Shown here: positions 33,476 through 43,755 of the stretch, piece after piece
How positions within the stretch are numbered: the first letter of the stretch is position 1
Layout: every line of letters begins with the position of its first letter
From: Ligula intestinalis
Taxonomy: Eukaryota; Platyhelminthes; Cestoda; Diphyllobothriidea; Diphyllobothriidae
Assembly: GCA_036362985.1 (NCBI GenBank)
Contig: JAYGXS010000002.1
Coordinates: 86,428,670 to 86,492,669 of the forward strand
Length of the DNA: 64,000 bases
Reading direction: 5' to 3'
The notes under the pieces: model-generated
What the model saw: only the letters and a program-made list of their open reading frames with translations
Databases searched by the model: none
Told to the model about the DNA's origin: nothing
Program-made: the position numbers and the translations under genes

Positions 33476-33900
33476 TATCGCAGGGGTTAAGTGAGTTAAA
33501 CCCAACAACTGCGATCTTCAGATCATGGCTACTTAGCAGAGAAGAGAAGTCGGTGAAGGCCAGAGTAGTAGGAAGAATTTTATTGTGTACACAACGGAAG
33601 AGGAGAATAGATGAGAGTAGATTGCCTCGGGAGAGACACGTCCGATCAGTAGGTTGACCGGGCCCAAATGAGGTCTTACAGAAGTCAGGCCAGAAGACAG
33701 AGAGAGGGAGATCTTTCATTGGCTAGGTTGGCCTGGAGATTTTGGGCAGAGAGGCAACTTGCGTCGGGCACGCGTGCAAGCTCCTCATTCGTCGCCTCAT
33801 AAATGCGAGAACTATGATTGGCTGATCGAGACGTCGATAAACCACATCGGTGAGCGTTTGTGAAAGTGCACTTCGACGCGAGCTAGTCAGCCAGGCACGA
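33459..33900 (-). repeat. LTR-like dispersed repeat (family A)
   Basis: On the - strand it contains ACACAATAAAATTCTTCCTA (a possible poly(A) signal), CTACTCTGGCCTTCACCGAC and GATCTGAAGATCGCAGTTG, and it ends in CTCTCCAACA. It shares these with 19.94, 45.83, 47.1 and 51.6 kb. Probably a solo LTR. Confidence 0.5.
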
Positions 33901-34004
33901 CCCGCTAAAATCTTCCACAACATTGGCATAGCTAGGTTATTAAAGAGGTGCTGCACTCCGTGGGTGGATGTGTGTGACCCCTTCCTGCTATTGTTTTCTG
34001 CTCA

Positions 34005-34048
34005 TGCCTCTGATGAAGAATCCGCAATGGATGTCGAAACGTCAGGCG
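34005..34048 (+). ncRNA. Hammerhead-ribozyme-like motif
   Basis: TGCCT, CTGATGA, hairpin ATCC-GCAAT-GGAT, CGAAAC, GTC, AGGCG. Stem I (TGCCT/AGGCG) pairs better than in the 26.4 kb copy: its third pair is C-G where that copy has T-G. Stem III is the minimal AC/GU. The lower part of stem II is imperfect. Followed 30 bp later by the (TTC)n tail. Confidence 0.5.
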
Positions 34049-34079
34049 ATTAAAAGTGTTGTCCCAGCGATCGAATCTT

Positions 34080-34123
34080 TTTCTTCTTCTTCTTCTTCTT
34101 CTTCTTCTTCTTCTTCTTCTTCT
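34080..34123 (+). repeat. (TTC)n tail after hammerhead-like repeat
   Basis: About 14 perfect TTC units immediately after GCGATCGAATC. The same unit and the same lead-in follow the hammerhead-like motifs at 26.4 kb (reverse), 49.05 kb and, weakly, 58.45 kb, so it is the 3' end of a repeat family. Confidence 0.9.
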
Positions 34124-34129
34124 CAAGTG

Positions 34130-34643
34130 TGTGGTCTTCTAAGCAGGCACGAAGATGGCGTAATCGATATCTGTGCCACTCTCATGAAGTGCAGATTTTG
34201 CGGGTTAATTTTACTCAAATATTCCCTTTTGATTAGGGGATTCTGCCGTGGCCCAAGAGTGTGATTGGGGTATTTTTAGGTTGCACGGCGGCAGTTTGAA
34301 TTTATCTGACAACCTGTAAGAATTCGGCCTCGCGGTAACAGGGAGCAGGCCTCATTCTGCAGTCGCTTATACAGTGAGGCGAGTGCTGCAAGCAAAATCC
34401 CGCAATTTGTGAAGGACTGGTAATCACTTGCAAACCAACATTACGCAAGGTTGCAATAGTGGTTATCGTGCAGTCTAATCTCAAGGTTTTTTTAGTCACG
34501 TCCGGATGCTGGCATTTTAATGAGCTTATAAAATGTAGATTCTGAAAATATGGCTTCTTAAATAGCATGCATTTTTATCATTGAATTTGACTGCTTGCAT
34601 AAATTCGAATGTATTTTATCGAAAACATGCACGAAAATATTCT
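34130..34643. other. Flank of the composite element, no gene seen
   Basis: AT-rich sequence without recognised features up to the 5-bp target duplication at 34644. Confidence 0.4.
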
Positions 34644-34648
34644 GTCTT
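34644..34648. repeat. Target-site duplication, left copy (GTCTT)
   Basis: GTCTT directly abuts the outer TG of the left LTR and is repeated at 44063-44067 directly after the outer CA of the right LTR. Five bases is the usual Ty3/gypsy duplication length. Confidence 0.85.
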
Positions 34649-34957
34649 TGTTATAACCCGCCTTGGTACTTCTTATCAACACGAACCGGTACCCCAAAGA
34701 GCCCGTAAGAGAGACAGTGAGAAGACCAGTCTGCCAGACAAAGCGTCTACTCAGGCAGGAACACGGTACAACGCGTCTACGCAAGCAAGCGCAAAGTCAG
34801 TCAGACACGGGGTGTATGTACTTTTAGGGGAACGCGAAAGACATTGTCCGACAAAGGGGCCAATCAGGATTGAGCATAGAAAACTGGCTCACGGCAAGCG
34901 GCTGTCGCGACTCCGTTGCGTGCGTTGACTCATCATGGGGCGCGCGGCGTCCCAACA
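34649..34957 (-). repeat. 3' LTR of the composite gypsy element
   Basis: On the - strand it runs TGTTGGGACGCC to CGGGTTATAACA, 309 bp with TG...CA ends. It differs from the other LTR at scattered positions only. A purine-rich stretch (GAAAGATTTGAAAAGGACG on the - strand) lies just inside it and could be the polypurine tract. Confidence 0.9.
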
Positions 34958-34974
34958 CGTCCTTTTCAAATCTT

Positions 34975-35440
34975 TCAGTACCGCTTTTGCCGTGGATCGA
35001 CCTGTATGCGCTGCGGACTTTGGCGAGCACGGATAGTCCGGCGTGTTGTGGGCGGTTTCAGGTCTACCGGTGCCGGGCCAGGAGCCGGTGCCCAAGGTAG
35101 TACCTCCGAAGAGGCTGCAGGAGTCGGCTCGGGGACTGACGGGTCCGCTGGAATAGCAAAGGTGTCCAGCAGGATGTCGAGAGGCAGTGAAACGCCTGAT
35201 TTAGGTCCGGATGGGTTGCTGCACTGCCGCCGTCGCACCTGATTGTGGTGACGAACCCAGGTGTCATCACCGACAGACTTCAAACAGCATGCTGCCTCTA
35301 TGCGCTGTTATCGTCCCCTCAATCCAGTCTGGGAACCCTACTCGGTAGTCGCGAACAAGGACCGGTGTTCCGACGGAGATCTTGCTACGAGAGACAGGTG
35401 GAAGTGGCTGTGGGGACGGCAGATTATGCTGATGATGGGA
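34975..35440 (-). pseudogene. Gypsy integrase C-terminal remnant
   Basis: The - strand encodes ISVGTPVLVRDYRVGFPDWI and then, after a stop, TWVRHHNQVRRRQCS, a proline-rich stretch and RARQSPQRIQVDPRQKRY. The VLVRDYR and RRH.NQ(L/V)R motifs are the C-terminal end of K02A2.6-type gypsy integrases. It reaches to within 20 bp of the 3' LTR, as expected. Confidence 0.65.
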
Positions 35441-37715
35441 ACTTTATTTTGATGATAATAGCAAGCTTTCAGCAAAAAAATGGCTCCATTCACGGAGAGC
35501 AAGAGCAAAAGTAATTTAACGGGTCCAAAAACTCAAGAGTAAACGGTCAAAGATCACATAAAACTCAAAGTAAGAAGTCGACATGGTTACCACATCAGTT
35601 ATGGAGTCAGGTCGGCCTTCATCTTCTCAGTTTCCGTTTCTTCACACGTGAGGAAGCGTGCTAAGAATGGGATTATCGAGTTCTGGTAGGCTGATGTACG
35701 ACATGTCATATGTCGGAGGTTTCGGCGCGTCGTACGAGAAGACTTCGCAGCCATTAGTTCGGAGTGGAGAGGGTGAGCGTCCTCACTAAGAATACGGTCC
35801 AAGAAATTCTTGACCGATTTGAAATGTCGCTGAATTATAAGGTCAGCTAAAAAAGCATAGGAATAGCCGGCAGCTGAAGAGAGCATGCGGAGAATACGTT
35901 TAATAATAAAAGTCTTTTTGAGTAGTGCTGGAAAGGTTACTGGAGAGCAGTAAAGAATGAGAGGGAGGATACAAGCGTCTATAAAACGCCAGATGAGGGC
36001 TTGCGGGGTGCGATAAGAACGCAAGCGGCGGATATAATATAAAAGTTTGCGGATTTTAATAAAAAGGTCTTCAAGATGAAGAGTAAATGAGAGGTTGGAA
36101 GCTATTGTTACACCAAGGTATCGGAAGGAGGATACCTTGTTCGGCAGAAAGTCGATGGTTTCAGGACTGGAGGAGGGTCACAGCCTGAAGTTACTCTGGA
36201 CTGACTTCCGCTCATTAAGTAAAAGGCCATTTTCTGACGACCATGCTGTGACATGGTCCAATCCATCCTTCAGTATTTGAAGATGGGTCTGGCTTTTGAG
36301 AGGATGGCCGACAACCATGTCCTCAGCATATTTGACAAACAAACATGCGTTTGGAGATCGTAGGTCATCAGTATAGAGGGAAAAAAGCTGAGGGGATACT
36401 ATAGACCCCTGCAGAACTCCACAATTGTTGGGAAGGATTGTGGATTTTCGCTTCCCGCTCTGTACGAATTGGGTGCAGGAAGTAAAATAGTCCTCAAGCC
36501 AGAGACGGCCCAGCCAGGAGAGCCGCATGCAGAGATTTTTGATTAAAAATAAGATTTCGCGGGATCGTGTTGAAGGTTGAAGAGTAGTCAAGAAAGGCCC
36601 ATGCGTATGAACGACATCCCTTGTCCAAGTCTGTAAGAGCAGAGTGGACTACCGGAGCAACAGCATCTAGTGTACTACGCCTAGCCTTATACGCAAACTG
36701 CAAGGGATCAGAGAAATTGGATGAAAACGGCTTAATGATGTCCAAAGCTGCTCTTTCTGTAAGTTTGAGGAGTGCAGAAGAGCAGGCAATTGGGCGAAAG
36801 GATTTGGGACCCGTTGAAGTGGTTTTTTCGGGATAGGAGTGATTTTGACCGAACGCCAGCCGTCAGGAATCTTGGACTCCATGAAAGATAAATTAATAAG
36901 ATGTGCCAAGACAGGAGCTAATTGAAAAGAGCAAGATTTAATGAGAAATGGGGAGACGCCATCTGGTCCAGCAACTGTTGTACCTTTGACCATGTTGAGG
37001 TGTTTCATGACTGTTTCCACGGACACTGGAGAGAAATCACTTGGTGGCAAGGAAATATCATTTGTCGGGAGATAGGAGTCGGTGGGAGTGTGGATGAAGT
37101 TTGAGTTTAAGCTGTCTAGATCAGCATCAACATGTGCCAGTGTATTGCAGTGACCAGTGAGACGTTTGAGACTCTTCCATATTTCGGAGGAAGTGAGAGG
37201 AGCGGAAGATGTAGAAGAAGTAAAAAGCTGACTAACAAAAAGGTCATTCAGCCTGGAAATCTCACGCTTTATCTGGACGTTCAGATCCTTTAGTCTATCT
37301 CGCAGACCTAGTTTATAGAGCAATTCCTTTTGACGTCTCAACGTTTTTAGGTGGGGAGAAGATATTCTGTCAGGTCTAACCATGACAGTGTCAAGAGGAC
37401 AGCAGACGTTGAAAATGTTGTTTAAAAAAGTAGTGAGATGTCTACAGCATGATTCGACATCCGAGTACTCTAGAAGGGTAGAAATATTGCCAGATATGAC
37501 GGTCTGGAGCAAAGAAATATTATGCGGGGAGGTGTCTCGAACCCTTAGTTTCCTCTCGGGAATTACTAAAAGCCCTTTGTTAGAGCTACAATAGATGGTT
37601 GGCAAGCCCAATAACACAGAATGATCTGAGCCTGCCAAAGGTGCTCTATTTTTGACGACAAAAAGTTTGGGATGGTAGTAGGCAGCAGCGCATGGAACTT
37701 TGTTCAAAGTTTCCG
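35430..37715 (-). mobile_element. CR1/L2-like non-LTR retrotransposon, 5'-truncated
   Basis: In - strand order: the end of an APE endonuclease (PLAGSDHSVLLGLP), a linker, the RT start (VAGPDGVSPFLIKS, then DGWRSVKITPIPKKP), and after frameshifts LQFAYKARRSTLDAV with AFLDYSSTFNTIPR. Next come GVLQGSIVSPQLFSLYTDDL and KYAEDMVV, then the C-terminal domain ending at 35599. The catalytic YADD is changed to YAED. The 3' end carries AATAAAG and ATCATC-like units near 35440. It was inserted into the gypsy integrase. Inactive. Confidence 0.75.
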
Positions 37716-37809
37716 GCCCATTAAGGATTCGGCGGGAGAAACCACCAGGCGACGCCGCGTTAGGGGTGGTCCTGTAGGAGAACAGGAAGGCCTGGAGTAT
37801 CTCGTCCGT
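37716..37809 (-). pseudogene. Gypsy integrase fragment between two non-LTR elements
   Basis: About 31 codons: TDEILQAFLFSYRTTPNAAS, then PGGFSRRILNG. The pattern DEILQ.FL.SYRTTP...PGG.S..E(I/L)..G is the segment after the catalytic core of K02A2.6-type gypsy integrases. It belongs to the same LTR element as the C-terminal piece at 35 kb. It is fused in frame with RNase H on one side and with the CR1/L2-like element on the other. Confidence 0.65.
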
Positions 37810-38794
37810 TCTTCGGCCGCGTTCATGTGTCATTTGTGTCCTAGGGGTCATTCGTCTGACTGCTTTCATCGTTTGCGCAAAGGATGTCGGTCTACCGTCC
37901 GGTTCAGTCCTGGCCGCTGATGCTTCAGCATCTGCTTGTTCATTCCCGGGGATACCGAGGTGGCTGGGAATCCACGCAATTTCCACCCTCCTTCCTGTAA
38001 TTGCTCTCTCCAGAACATCCATCACTTGTTGTACCAACGGTTTCTTAAGATCTTCTTCCGTCCCGAAGTTCTGTAAGGCATCTACAGCAGATTTACTGTC
38101 AATAAGGATTCTGGCAGAACTCCAATCCTCGGGTGGGTGCTCTAGCCCTTCCGCCGCCGCCAGTAGGGCTAGCATCTCGGCATCAAAGGATGAGCTGTAG
38201 CATGCGCCCCTTCTCCTGGACGTTGCAATTTTTGAGTTGTTATTCCAACTTCCTTTCGTCACCACGACTCCCGCACCTCCCTGTCTGCATCCATCTATCG
38301 CCAACCTGTCGGTATGAATAGTCAGGGACGTTTCCCGTAGGGAGTTGAGCTCATCCTCCATTCGCTTCCGATTTTCTACCATCTCTGCTCTGCTACAGAG
38401 ATCTTCAAAATTCCTTAGAATATCGATGTTGGGTCGTCGCCATGGGGCTAGCCTGTTAGTATCGAAAAGCTCTCTAGGCATCTCCGAATCCTCGCCCGGA
38501 GTTTGGTGCAAGCACCTGCGCGCATTCTCCCACCAGGTTGAGGTCCGCTTTAGCCGCGTTGGCTGCTGCTTTTCGGCCATCTGTCTGCGGAGACTTTGTG
38601 CGGGATGTCTCAGGCTGTGTTCGTAGGCCCTGATGGCCTCGAACATGCCCCTCTCCTCTATCGTCTGGATATCGGCCTCTAATAGCACCATCGCCGTCGG
38701 ACATGAGATTGGGAGGCTCGTGGTAATTCGAGCTGCCTTCAGGTTCAGACGTTCCAGCCTGTAAAGTCGTGAGCGGCAGATTCACGGCATCCAT
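37810..38794 (-). pseudogene. RNase H domain of the non-LTR element
   Basis: Within a long frame whose codons start at 38691. The four acidic residues are present: Asp in AIDGCRQGGAG, Glu in DAEMLALL, Asp in ILIDSKSAVDAL, Asp in GNEQADAEAS, with the His of IPSHLG. The domain spans about 38325-37905. The connecting region upstream (38470-38690) is Arg/Glu-rich. The frame continues into the gypsy integrase fragment without a stop. Confidence 0.75.
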
Positions 38795-38813
38795 GCTGCT
38801 GATCCGTTCTTAA

Positions 38814-40159
38814 TCACCGGCCGCACACAGGCAGTGGAGACTTTTTTATGTCCTCCGGCTGCCATCCCCAGGTTGTTCCACCTAAGGCCCTCCTCATATT
38901 AAGTCGCTTCTCCGCCTTTTCCAGGACAAAATCAGTGTGTCCATTAAACGTTAGCCTCGAGTCATACACAACTCCAAGGAATTTCACAGTCTGTCTTTGG
39001 ATGATCTGCAATCCATCAACCCCGATCGCCCTGACTCCTTTTCTTTCACTCGGGGTCGTACTGAACACCACTAACTCCGTCTTTTGGACTTTCACTTGCA
39101 TCTTCCATTTTCGGCTCCATCGGACCATCATTTCAGTCGCGGTCTGCACTCGCTGGATGGCTCTGTTGGGGTTGGTATCTTGGCTCCATACCGCATCATC
39201 GTACGCGAAAAGGCTCATCTCAACGTCCTCTCCGATGCCATCCCCAAGGTCATTTATAAAGATGTCGAAAAGGACGGGGGAGAGTACTGCTCCTTGTGGG
39301 AGGCCCCTTGTAAGTCTGAACTCCCTACTGAGGCGTCCGTTGTATCGCACATGCATTAGGCGGTTGGTCAGCCAGCTCTCGATCCAAATCTGTAGGCAAT
39401 TTGGGACCTTCATTTTTGCCATTTTCAGCGCTAGACCGGTTCTCCACACCATGTCGTAGGCTTTTTCGAAATCGACGAGAGCCAAAGCTGTCCTTCTGCA
39501 TGGCTTGCTATGTAAACGATCTGATACCGACTGAGAGAGTCGGATCAGCTGGTCCTCAGTGCTCCTCGTCTTCCGGAAACCGGCTTGATAGTCTACCAGC
39601 TTCTGGTTTCCTTCAACCCAGTGTCGGAGTCTGCGTTCGAGCATCCGTTCACAGACCTTTCCCACCACAGAGGTCAGACTGATGGGTCTTTACGATTCCA
39701 GTTTCCCTACGTCTTTGCCGGCCTTCAAGATTGGTTCTAAAATGGCTGTTTTCCAGCTCTGGGGGTTTGCCTTATCCCGCCAGCTCTGGTTTGTAATGCT
39801 TGGTAGCGTCAATTTGTTATTTGTAGAGAGGTTTTTTACTGCCTCGGGAGGATTTCATCCGCTCCACCTGCCTTTTTGTCCTTCAGTTGTTGTAAGGATT
39901 CAGTTAGTTCGTTGATGGTAAACTCCCGTCTGTAGGAGTTATCATTCTCAAGGTGGAGAGCTTCTTTCCGCGCTTCCGCCGCGTATCCCTTCATCGTTCT
40001 TTCATGTTTAGCCAGTCTCAGTCGGCTCACGCTGGCATACTGACCTCCAAAAGCGTTTGTCTTCTGTTTGTCGGTGACGAGGCGGCGGTCCCCCTGCAGG
40101 ATAACATGGCCAGATGTTGACTTGTTTTTCCTCTGTAGCGTATGAATAGTACCCCACAT
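38814..40159 (-). pseudogene. Reverse transcriptase of the non-LTR element
   Basis: Main open piece 39668-38814: GKVCERMLERRLRHW, QAGFRKTRSTEDQL, motif A LALVDFEKAYDMVW, motif B RGLPQGAVLSPVLFDIFIND, motif C SLFAYDDAVW. Canonical motif C is FADD or YADD, so FAYDD is altered. The thumb ends WGWQPEDIKK. The linker and fingers at 40159-39836 (KAGGADEILPRQ) are in a different frame, so at least one frameshift lies between them. Confidence 0.75.
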
Positions 40160-40242
40160 TCTGGATGGGTCATCGTCCTCTCTGACAGTGTCGAGATACT
40201 CTCGTTATGTCCTTATCCTCTCTTCGCTTTTAGTCGTTCTTA

Positions 40243-41430
40243 CTAATTCACATGCCTGGGTCCACTCCGCCGTATTCCTCTTCTCCTCACTGGCCAGCCT
40301 GTCTCGCTCCTTTGTGACCTCCTCAAATTTTGCAGTCCATGATACGCTAGCCGTCTCCCTCCCGCTCTGACTTTCCTCGCAGTTATGCGAAGCCCTTCCA
40401 TAATTGCTTCAGTGAAGGTTCCAACGCGATCTGTAATCTTTGGTGTCTGGGGTGGATGATTGTGTAGATAATTTTCAGCGACTTTGTTGAACTTTTCCAA
40501 GTCCACTCCGGATATCTTCCAGCGGAACATATTCATCTTGCCCTCTGAATGCCAATGGGTTTGTGGTCGGAGCTGGACGTGTTGAGTACTGTCCAGTTTG
40601 ACTCTGCTGCCACTGTTGCTGTAGTGATGGATACATCCGGAGATGTGCCTAAGCGTCCGCCATTTCGGAGACAGGTTATGCAAGCCGGATCATTCAGGAC
40701 GGCAAGCTCTTCCTCTCTTATCTAGTCTTCTATTCTTCTCCCTCGCTCGTCCTCTCTCAATCCGTCCTGCCATAGTCCTGAGTGCGCATTGAAGTCACCG
40801 AGCCGCATCATTTTGGGGTGACTAGGGAGTAGATGGATATTAGGTTCCTCACTGAACGTCCCATCATTTCGAGCACGTATTGGCGGGATATATATGTTGG
40901 TAATCTCCAGATCAGGTTGTCCTTCGTGGAACAGTCGGATGTGTTGAAGTTCTTGGATGCCGGTTTGTTGGGCTCGTACCAACTCATGAGGGATGCCATC
41001 TCGGATAATCATCATCAGATCTCCTCCGAAACCCGATTCTCTGTCCCATCTTAGGGCCTCGTATCCTGGGAATGTAGGCATCAGTTGGGTATCTCTGAGT
41101 TTCGTCTCCTGAAGGTAGCACACGTCAATATTCTGTTCTGTGAGTAACTTGCACAGCTCCATGACTTTGGGCATCAGGCCGTCGCAGTTCCATTGGAAGA
41201 TGCGTAGATAGTCGGGATCCTTTATCCCTTTATCAGCAGTCACCTGTTGGTTAGGGTTGAGTTCCACAAGGCAGGCGTGGCACTGCCAGGTTTCCTTCAA
41301 AGCACTTTCCCAGGCGGGTCTCCCCAGTGCAGAGCATTTGCGATCGAACACTTTCAGGCATCTGTCACATCGGAGTCCTCGGTTTCGGGACTGTACCAGG
41401 TTGTTGCAATTGCTGCATCTTTCCTGTTGG
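40243..41430 (-). pseudogene. APE-type endonuclease of the non-LTR element
   Basis: Starts after a PHD-like finger (CSNCNNLVQSRNRGLRCDRC, then QCHAC). APE motifs in order: RIFQWNCDGL (Asn), CYLQETKL (Glu), NIYIPP, and RLGDFNAHSGLW (Asp-x-Asn). A further SSDHKPIGIQ (catalytic His) appears near 40570 in another frame. The main open stretch is 41351-40722. The endonuclease nicks target DNA to prime reverse transcription in this family. Confidence 0.75.
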
Positions 41431-41521
41431 GATACTCTCCGTTTGGTAGGATTGGGATTTGGTGGTCCACCATGTTCAGTGCACCTCTATTCTCCATGTT
41501 TATTGTTACTTGTGTGAGTTT

Positions 41522-42240
41522 TTAGCGGGTCATACCAGAGCATGATTTATGGCAGCAAACAGAACAGTCAGGACATTGTAATGGTATGATGTTACCCGCT
41601 ATAGTCACCTCACAGTTGCAGCAGTATTTTCTGTTGAGGTTGGTGCATACGATCGGGAGGGATGTGGAAGACACTGGGGTCCCTGCATGTGGCTGATGCG
41701 AGTGGGCGGGCAACACTACATGGTCGACCGCGGGTCCGGCACAGGTTCTATGGGTATAGCTAGCACTCGTAGTCGTACGAGCAAGGCCTCTCGTACCCGT
41801 GGGGTGTTCCAGTAAGGTCGACGTCTCTGCGCTGCACCTGTGGCACTGGATCTCATTCTTCTCCTTGGCGGATGTGGCCTGTCCTACTGTCATCTTTAAA
41901 CACTTTAGATGCTCCCAGGCTCCACAAATGTCGCACTGGGCACTTCCTTTGTGTGCTGACTTCCCACAGCAAGGACAAGGCCACCTGGGTCCTGGATTCA
42001 TTTCTACGTGTTCTGAAAGCTCCAAACGCCTTCTAGGCCACCAGCCAGCTTCCTGGTATCGAGAGACCGCTGCTGGCGCTTCGGCTCCCGACTCAAAAAA
42101 TATGACGGTCCTCTTTCGGTGCACTTTTTGCATGTCATTGGGGTTCGATCCTGTAAGTTCCATTCGTAGACGTCTTCTTGGAAGTCGACGTCCAGTGGAC
42201 CCGGTACCGCGAGGAGGTTGGAACTTGATCGGGTCGAGGT
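41522..42240 (-). pseudogene. 2A-like peptide and PHD-type zinc fingers (5' part of non-LTR element)
   Basis: On the - strand SEHVEMNPGP (41987-42016) matches the 2A ribosome-skipping consensus (D-x-E-x-NPGP), with His in place of Asp. Directly after it comes a Cys4-His-Cys3 finger: CPCCGKSAHKGSAQCDICGA, WEHLKC, then CHRC. A second finger (CCNCEVTIAGN, CPDC, CCHKSC) ends at the stop at 41522. The open frame is continuous with gypsy gag-protease upstream. 2A plus PHD modules are known at the N-terminus of several APE-type non-LTR elements. Confidence 0.6.
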
Positions 42241-42329
42241 GGAGGTGCACGCGTGACCAAGACCTAACCGGAGTTTGCCAGGGATCTGCCGATTGAGGAG
42301 TAGGCATCTGGGCGGCCTGGGGAATTTCG

Positions 42330-43727
42330 CAGTCGGGGACTGCAGGTAAGGCCGGAGTCTGCACTTGATTGCAAACAAGGCGGAGCGGCAGGTCAACCAA
42401 GTCAAGTTGTTCGATCCGATCGAGACCAAGAATATTGAGGTTGGACTTGGGGATATAGCACGTAACAGTGATGTCATTGTCGCGGAAGGAGACACAGCAT
42501 TGCAGTTGCCCCATCAATTGGACAAGGCCACCGCACGCACTTGTGGCGGGCTGAGAAGTCTGCTGCATAGTGGGGGCGCCAAGTGACAACCAGAGAGTCT
42601 CAGAGATGATTGTGATAGCTGAAGCTGTGTCCAGTTGTAGGCGAACAGGTTGGCCGTTGAGAGATAGATCGATGAACTTCCGGCGATCAGCTGCATTAGC
42701 CTGTAATGCGGCGGACAGATTCGGAGAATTGCCGGGAGACTGACGTTTGGACTTGCCTTTTGGGTTTGAACGGCGCATGAAGTTGGAATTGGCGGTGGCG
42801 GACTTGCTTGTACAAAGTGAGGGTCGGCAGAACCCATCACAATGCCCCACCTGGTTAGATTTCTGGCAACGATGTTGCCGACATGTGCAGTCCCGATGGA
42901 AATGCCACGCACCACAGTGCCGACAAGGAGAGGGCGGGGATTTCGCCTTGGGGGCTGGCTTTGGTGCTGGCTCGGCTCGCCTTACCAGGGGTGGCTTAGC
43001 TGTTGCGACCGCATTCACTGAGCCAGCAGTAAAAGCGCCTTGGACCATGGCCGAATTGTGCTTGAGGTTTATAAGTGTTTGATACTCGGTAGCCAGTTCT
43101 TGGAGAGTAACTGAGCTGCTCTGTTGCACGCGAGACAGAAGACGCGTCCGGATGTCGGCATCCTTTGGGGACTTTAGGCCGCAGATGAAGATAAGGCATT
43201 TAAACTGGTCTTCAGTTAGAGCGCCGAGTTGAAAACGCCCACACTCGCGATCCACAATGCCGGCATACGTGATGAAATCGTCAGATTCCCGTTTGCACAG
43301 CTGGAGACACTGGAATCGGGTGTTGAGCAGTGAAGCCTGCTCACCAAAAATCTGCGACAACGTCTTCAGCATGTCCGCGAAGGAAATGTCTCTTGGATTC
43401 TTGAGCAAAATGAAGTTCTTGTAGCGTTCGTGCTCGGCCGGACCCAGTTTGCGAAGGAGGAGTCGTACCTTCCATGCCTCTTCTTGGGCAGCCAGATCGA
43501 CAGCGAATAAATCCTCGTATCGTTAGTATCAGGAGTCAAAGGTAATCTGGGCCTGCGGGTCATACAATAATTCGGTGATGCTGCTGGTGATGGAATGGAT
43601 GGATTGCGAGCCACCAGCAGAACTCGATTGGCCCGTGGAGGGGGGGGAATATCTTGGCAGTGAGGGTTTCCATCAGCTTCAGCTGCTGTTGCAACATCAG
43701 CTTCAAGTCCGCGCACAATTTCTCCAT
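42330..43727 (-). pseudogene. Gypsy Gag and protease (K02A2.6/CsRn1-like), broken N-terminus
   Basis: Probable start at 43727 (MEKLCADLKLML). The frame then breaks at a C homopolymer (43640-43647), and TGA and TAA follow at 43529-43531 and 43523-43525. From 43408 the frame is open: DISFADMLKTLSQIFGEQAS, then LCKRESDDF. The nucleocapsid motif CRHCGAWHFHRDC...C...GHCDGFC lies near 42920-42830. The retropepsin motif LQLDTASAITIIS (DTAS instead of DTGS/DSGA) lies near 42625, and LNILGLDRIEQL follows. After about 42330 the sequence changes to the non-LTR element. Confidence 0.75.
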
Positions 43728-43740
43728 TGTAGAGCGAAAG

Positions 43741-43752
43741 ACTGCGTCGCCA
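43741..43752 (-). other. Candidate primer-binding site
   Basis: On the - strand TGGCGACGCAGT lies three bases inside the 5' LTR, where a tRNA primer site starting TGG is expected. The same TGGCGACGCAG sits beside an LTR-like ATAACA end at 59.7 kb. I cannot name the tRNA. Confidence 0.6.
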
Positions 43753-43755
43753 AAT

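Larger units (their letters stand above)
37810..42320 (-). mobile_element. Non-LTR retrotransposon with 2A-like, PHD, APE, RT and RNase H (I/Jockey-type)
   Basis: Inserted after the gypsy protease region. Its segments in - strand order are described separately: PHD fingers behind a 2A-like peptide, APE endonuclease, RT, RNase H. RNase H after RT points to the I/R1/Tad superfamily. The usual 3' part after RNase H (zinc finger and UTR) is missing; the sequence passes directly into gypsy integrase. A deletion therefore followed insertion. Frameshifts between segments show it is dead. Confidence 0.72.

Noticed and set aside
33968..34264. Open frame with a long Ser run over the (TTC)n tail
   Set aside because: The Ser run is the microsatellite; no protein motif before or after it.
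41799..42495. Open frames opposite to and overlapping the Gag/2A region
   Set aside because: Shadows of the - strand retroelement coding sequence.
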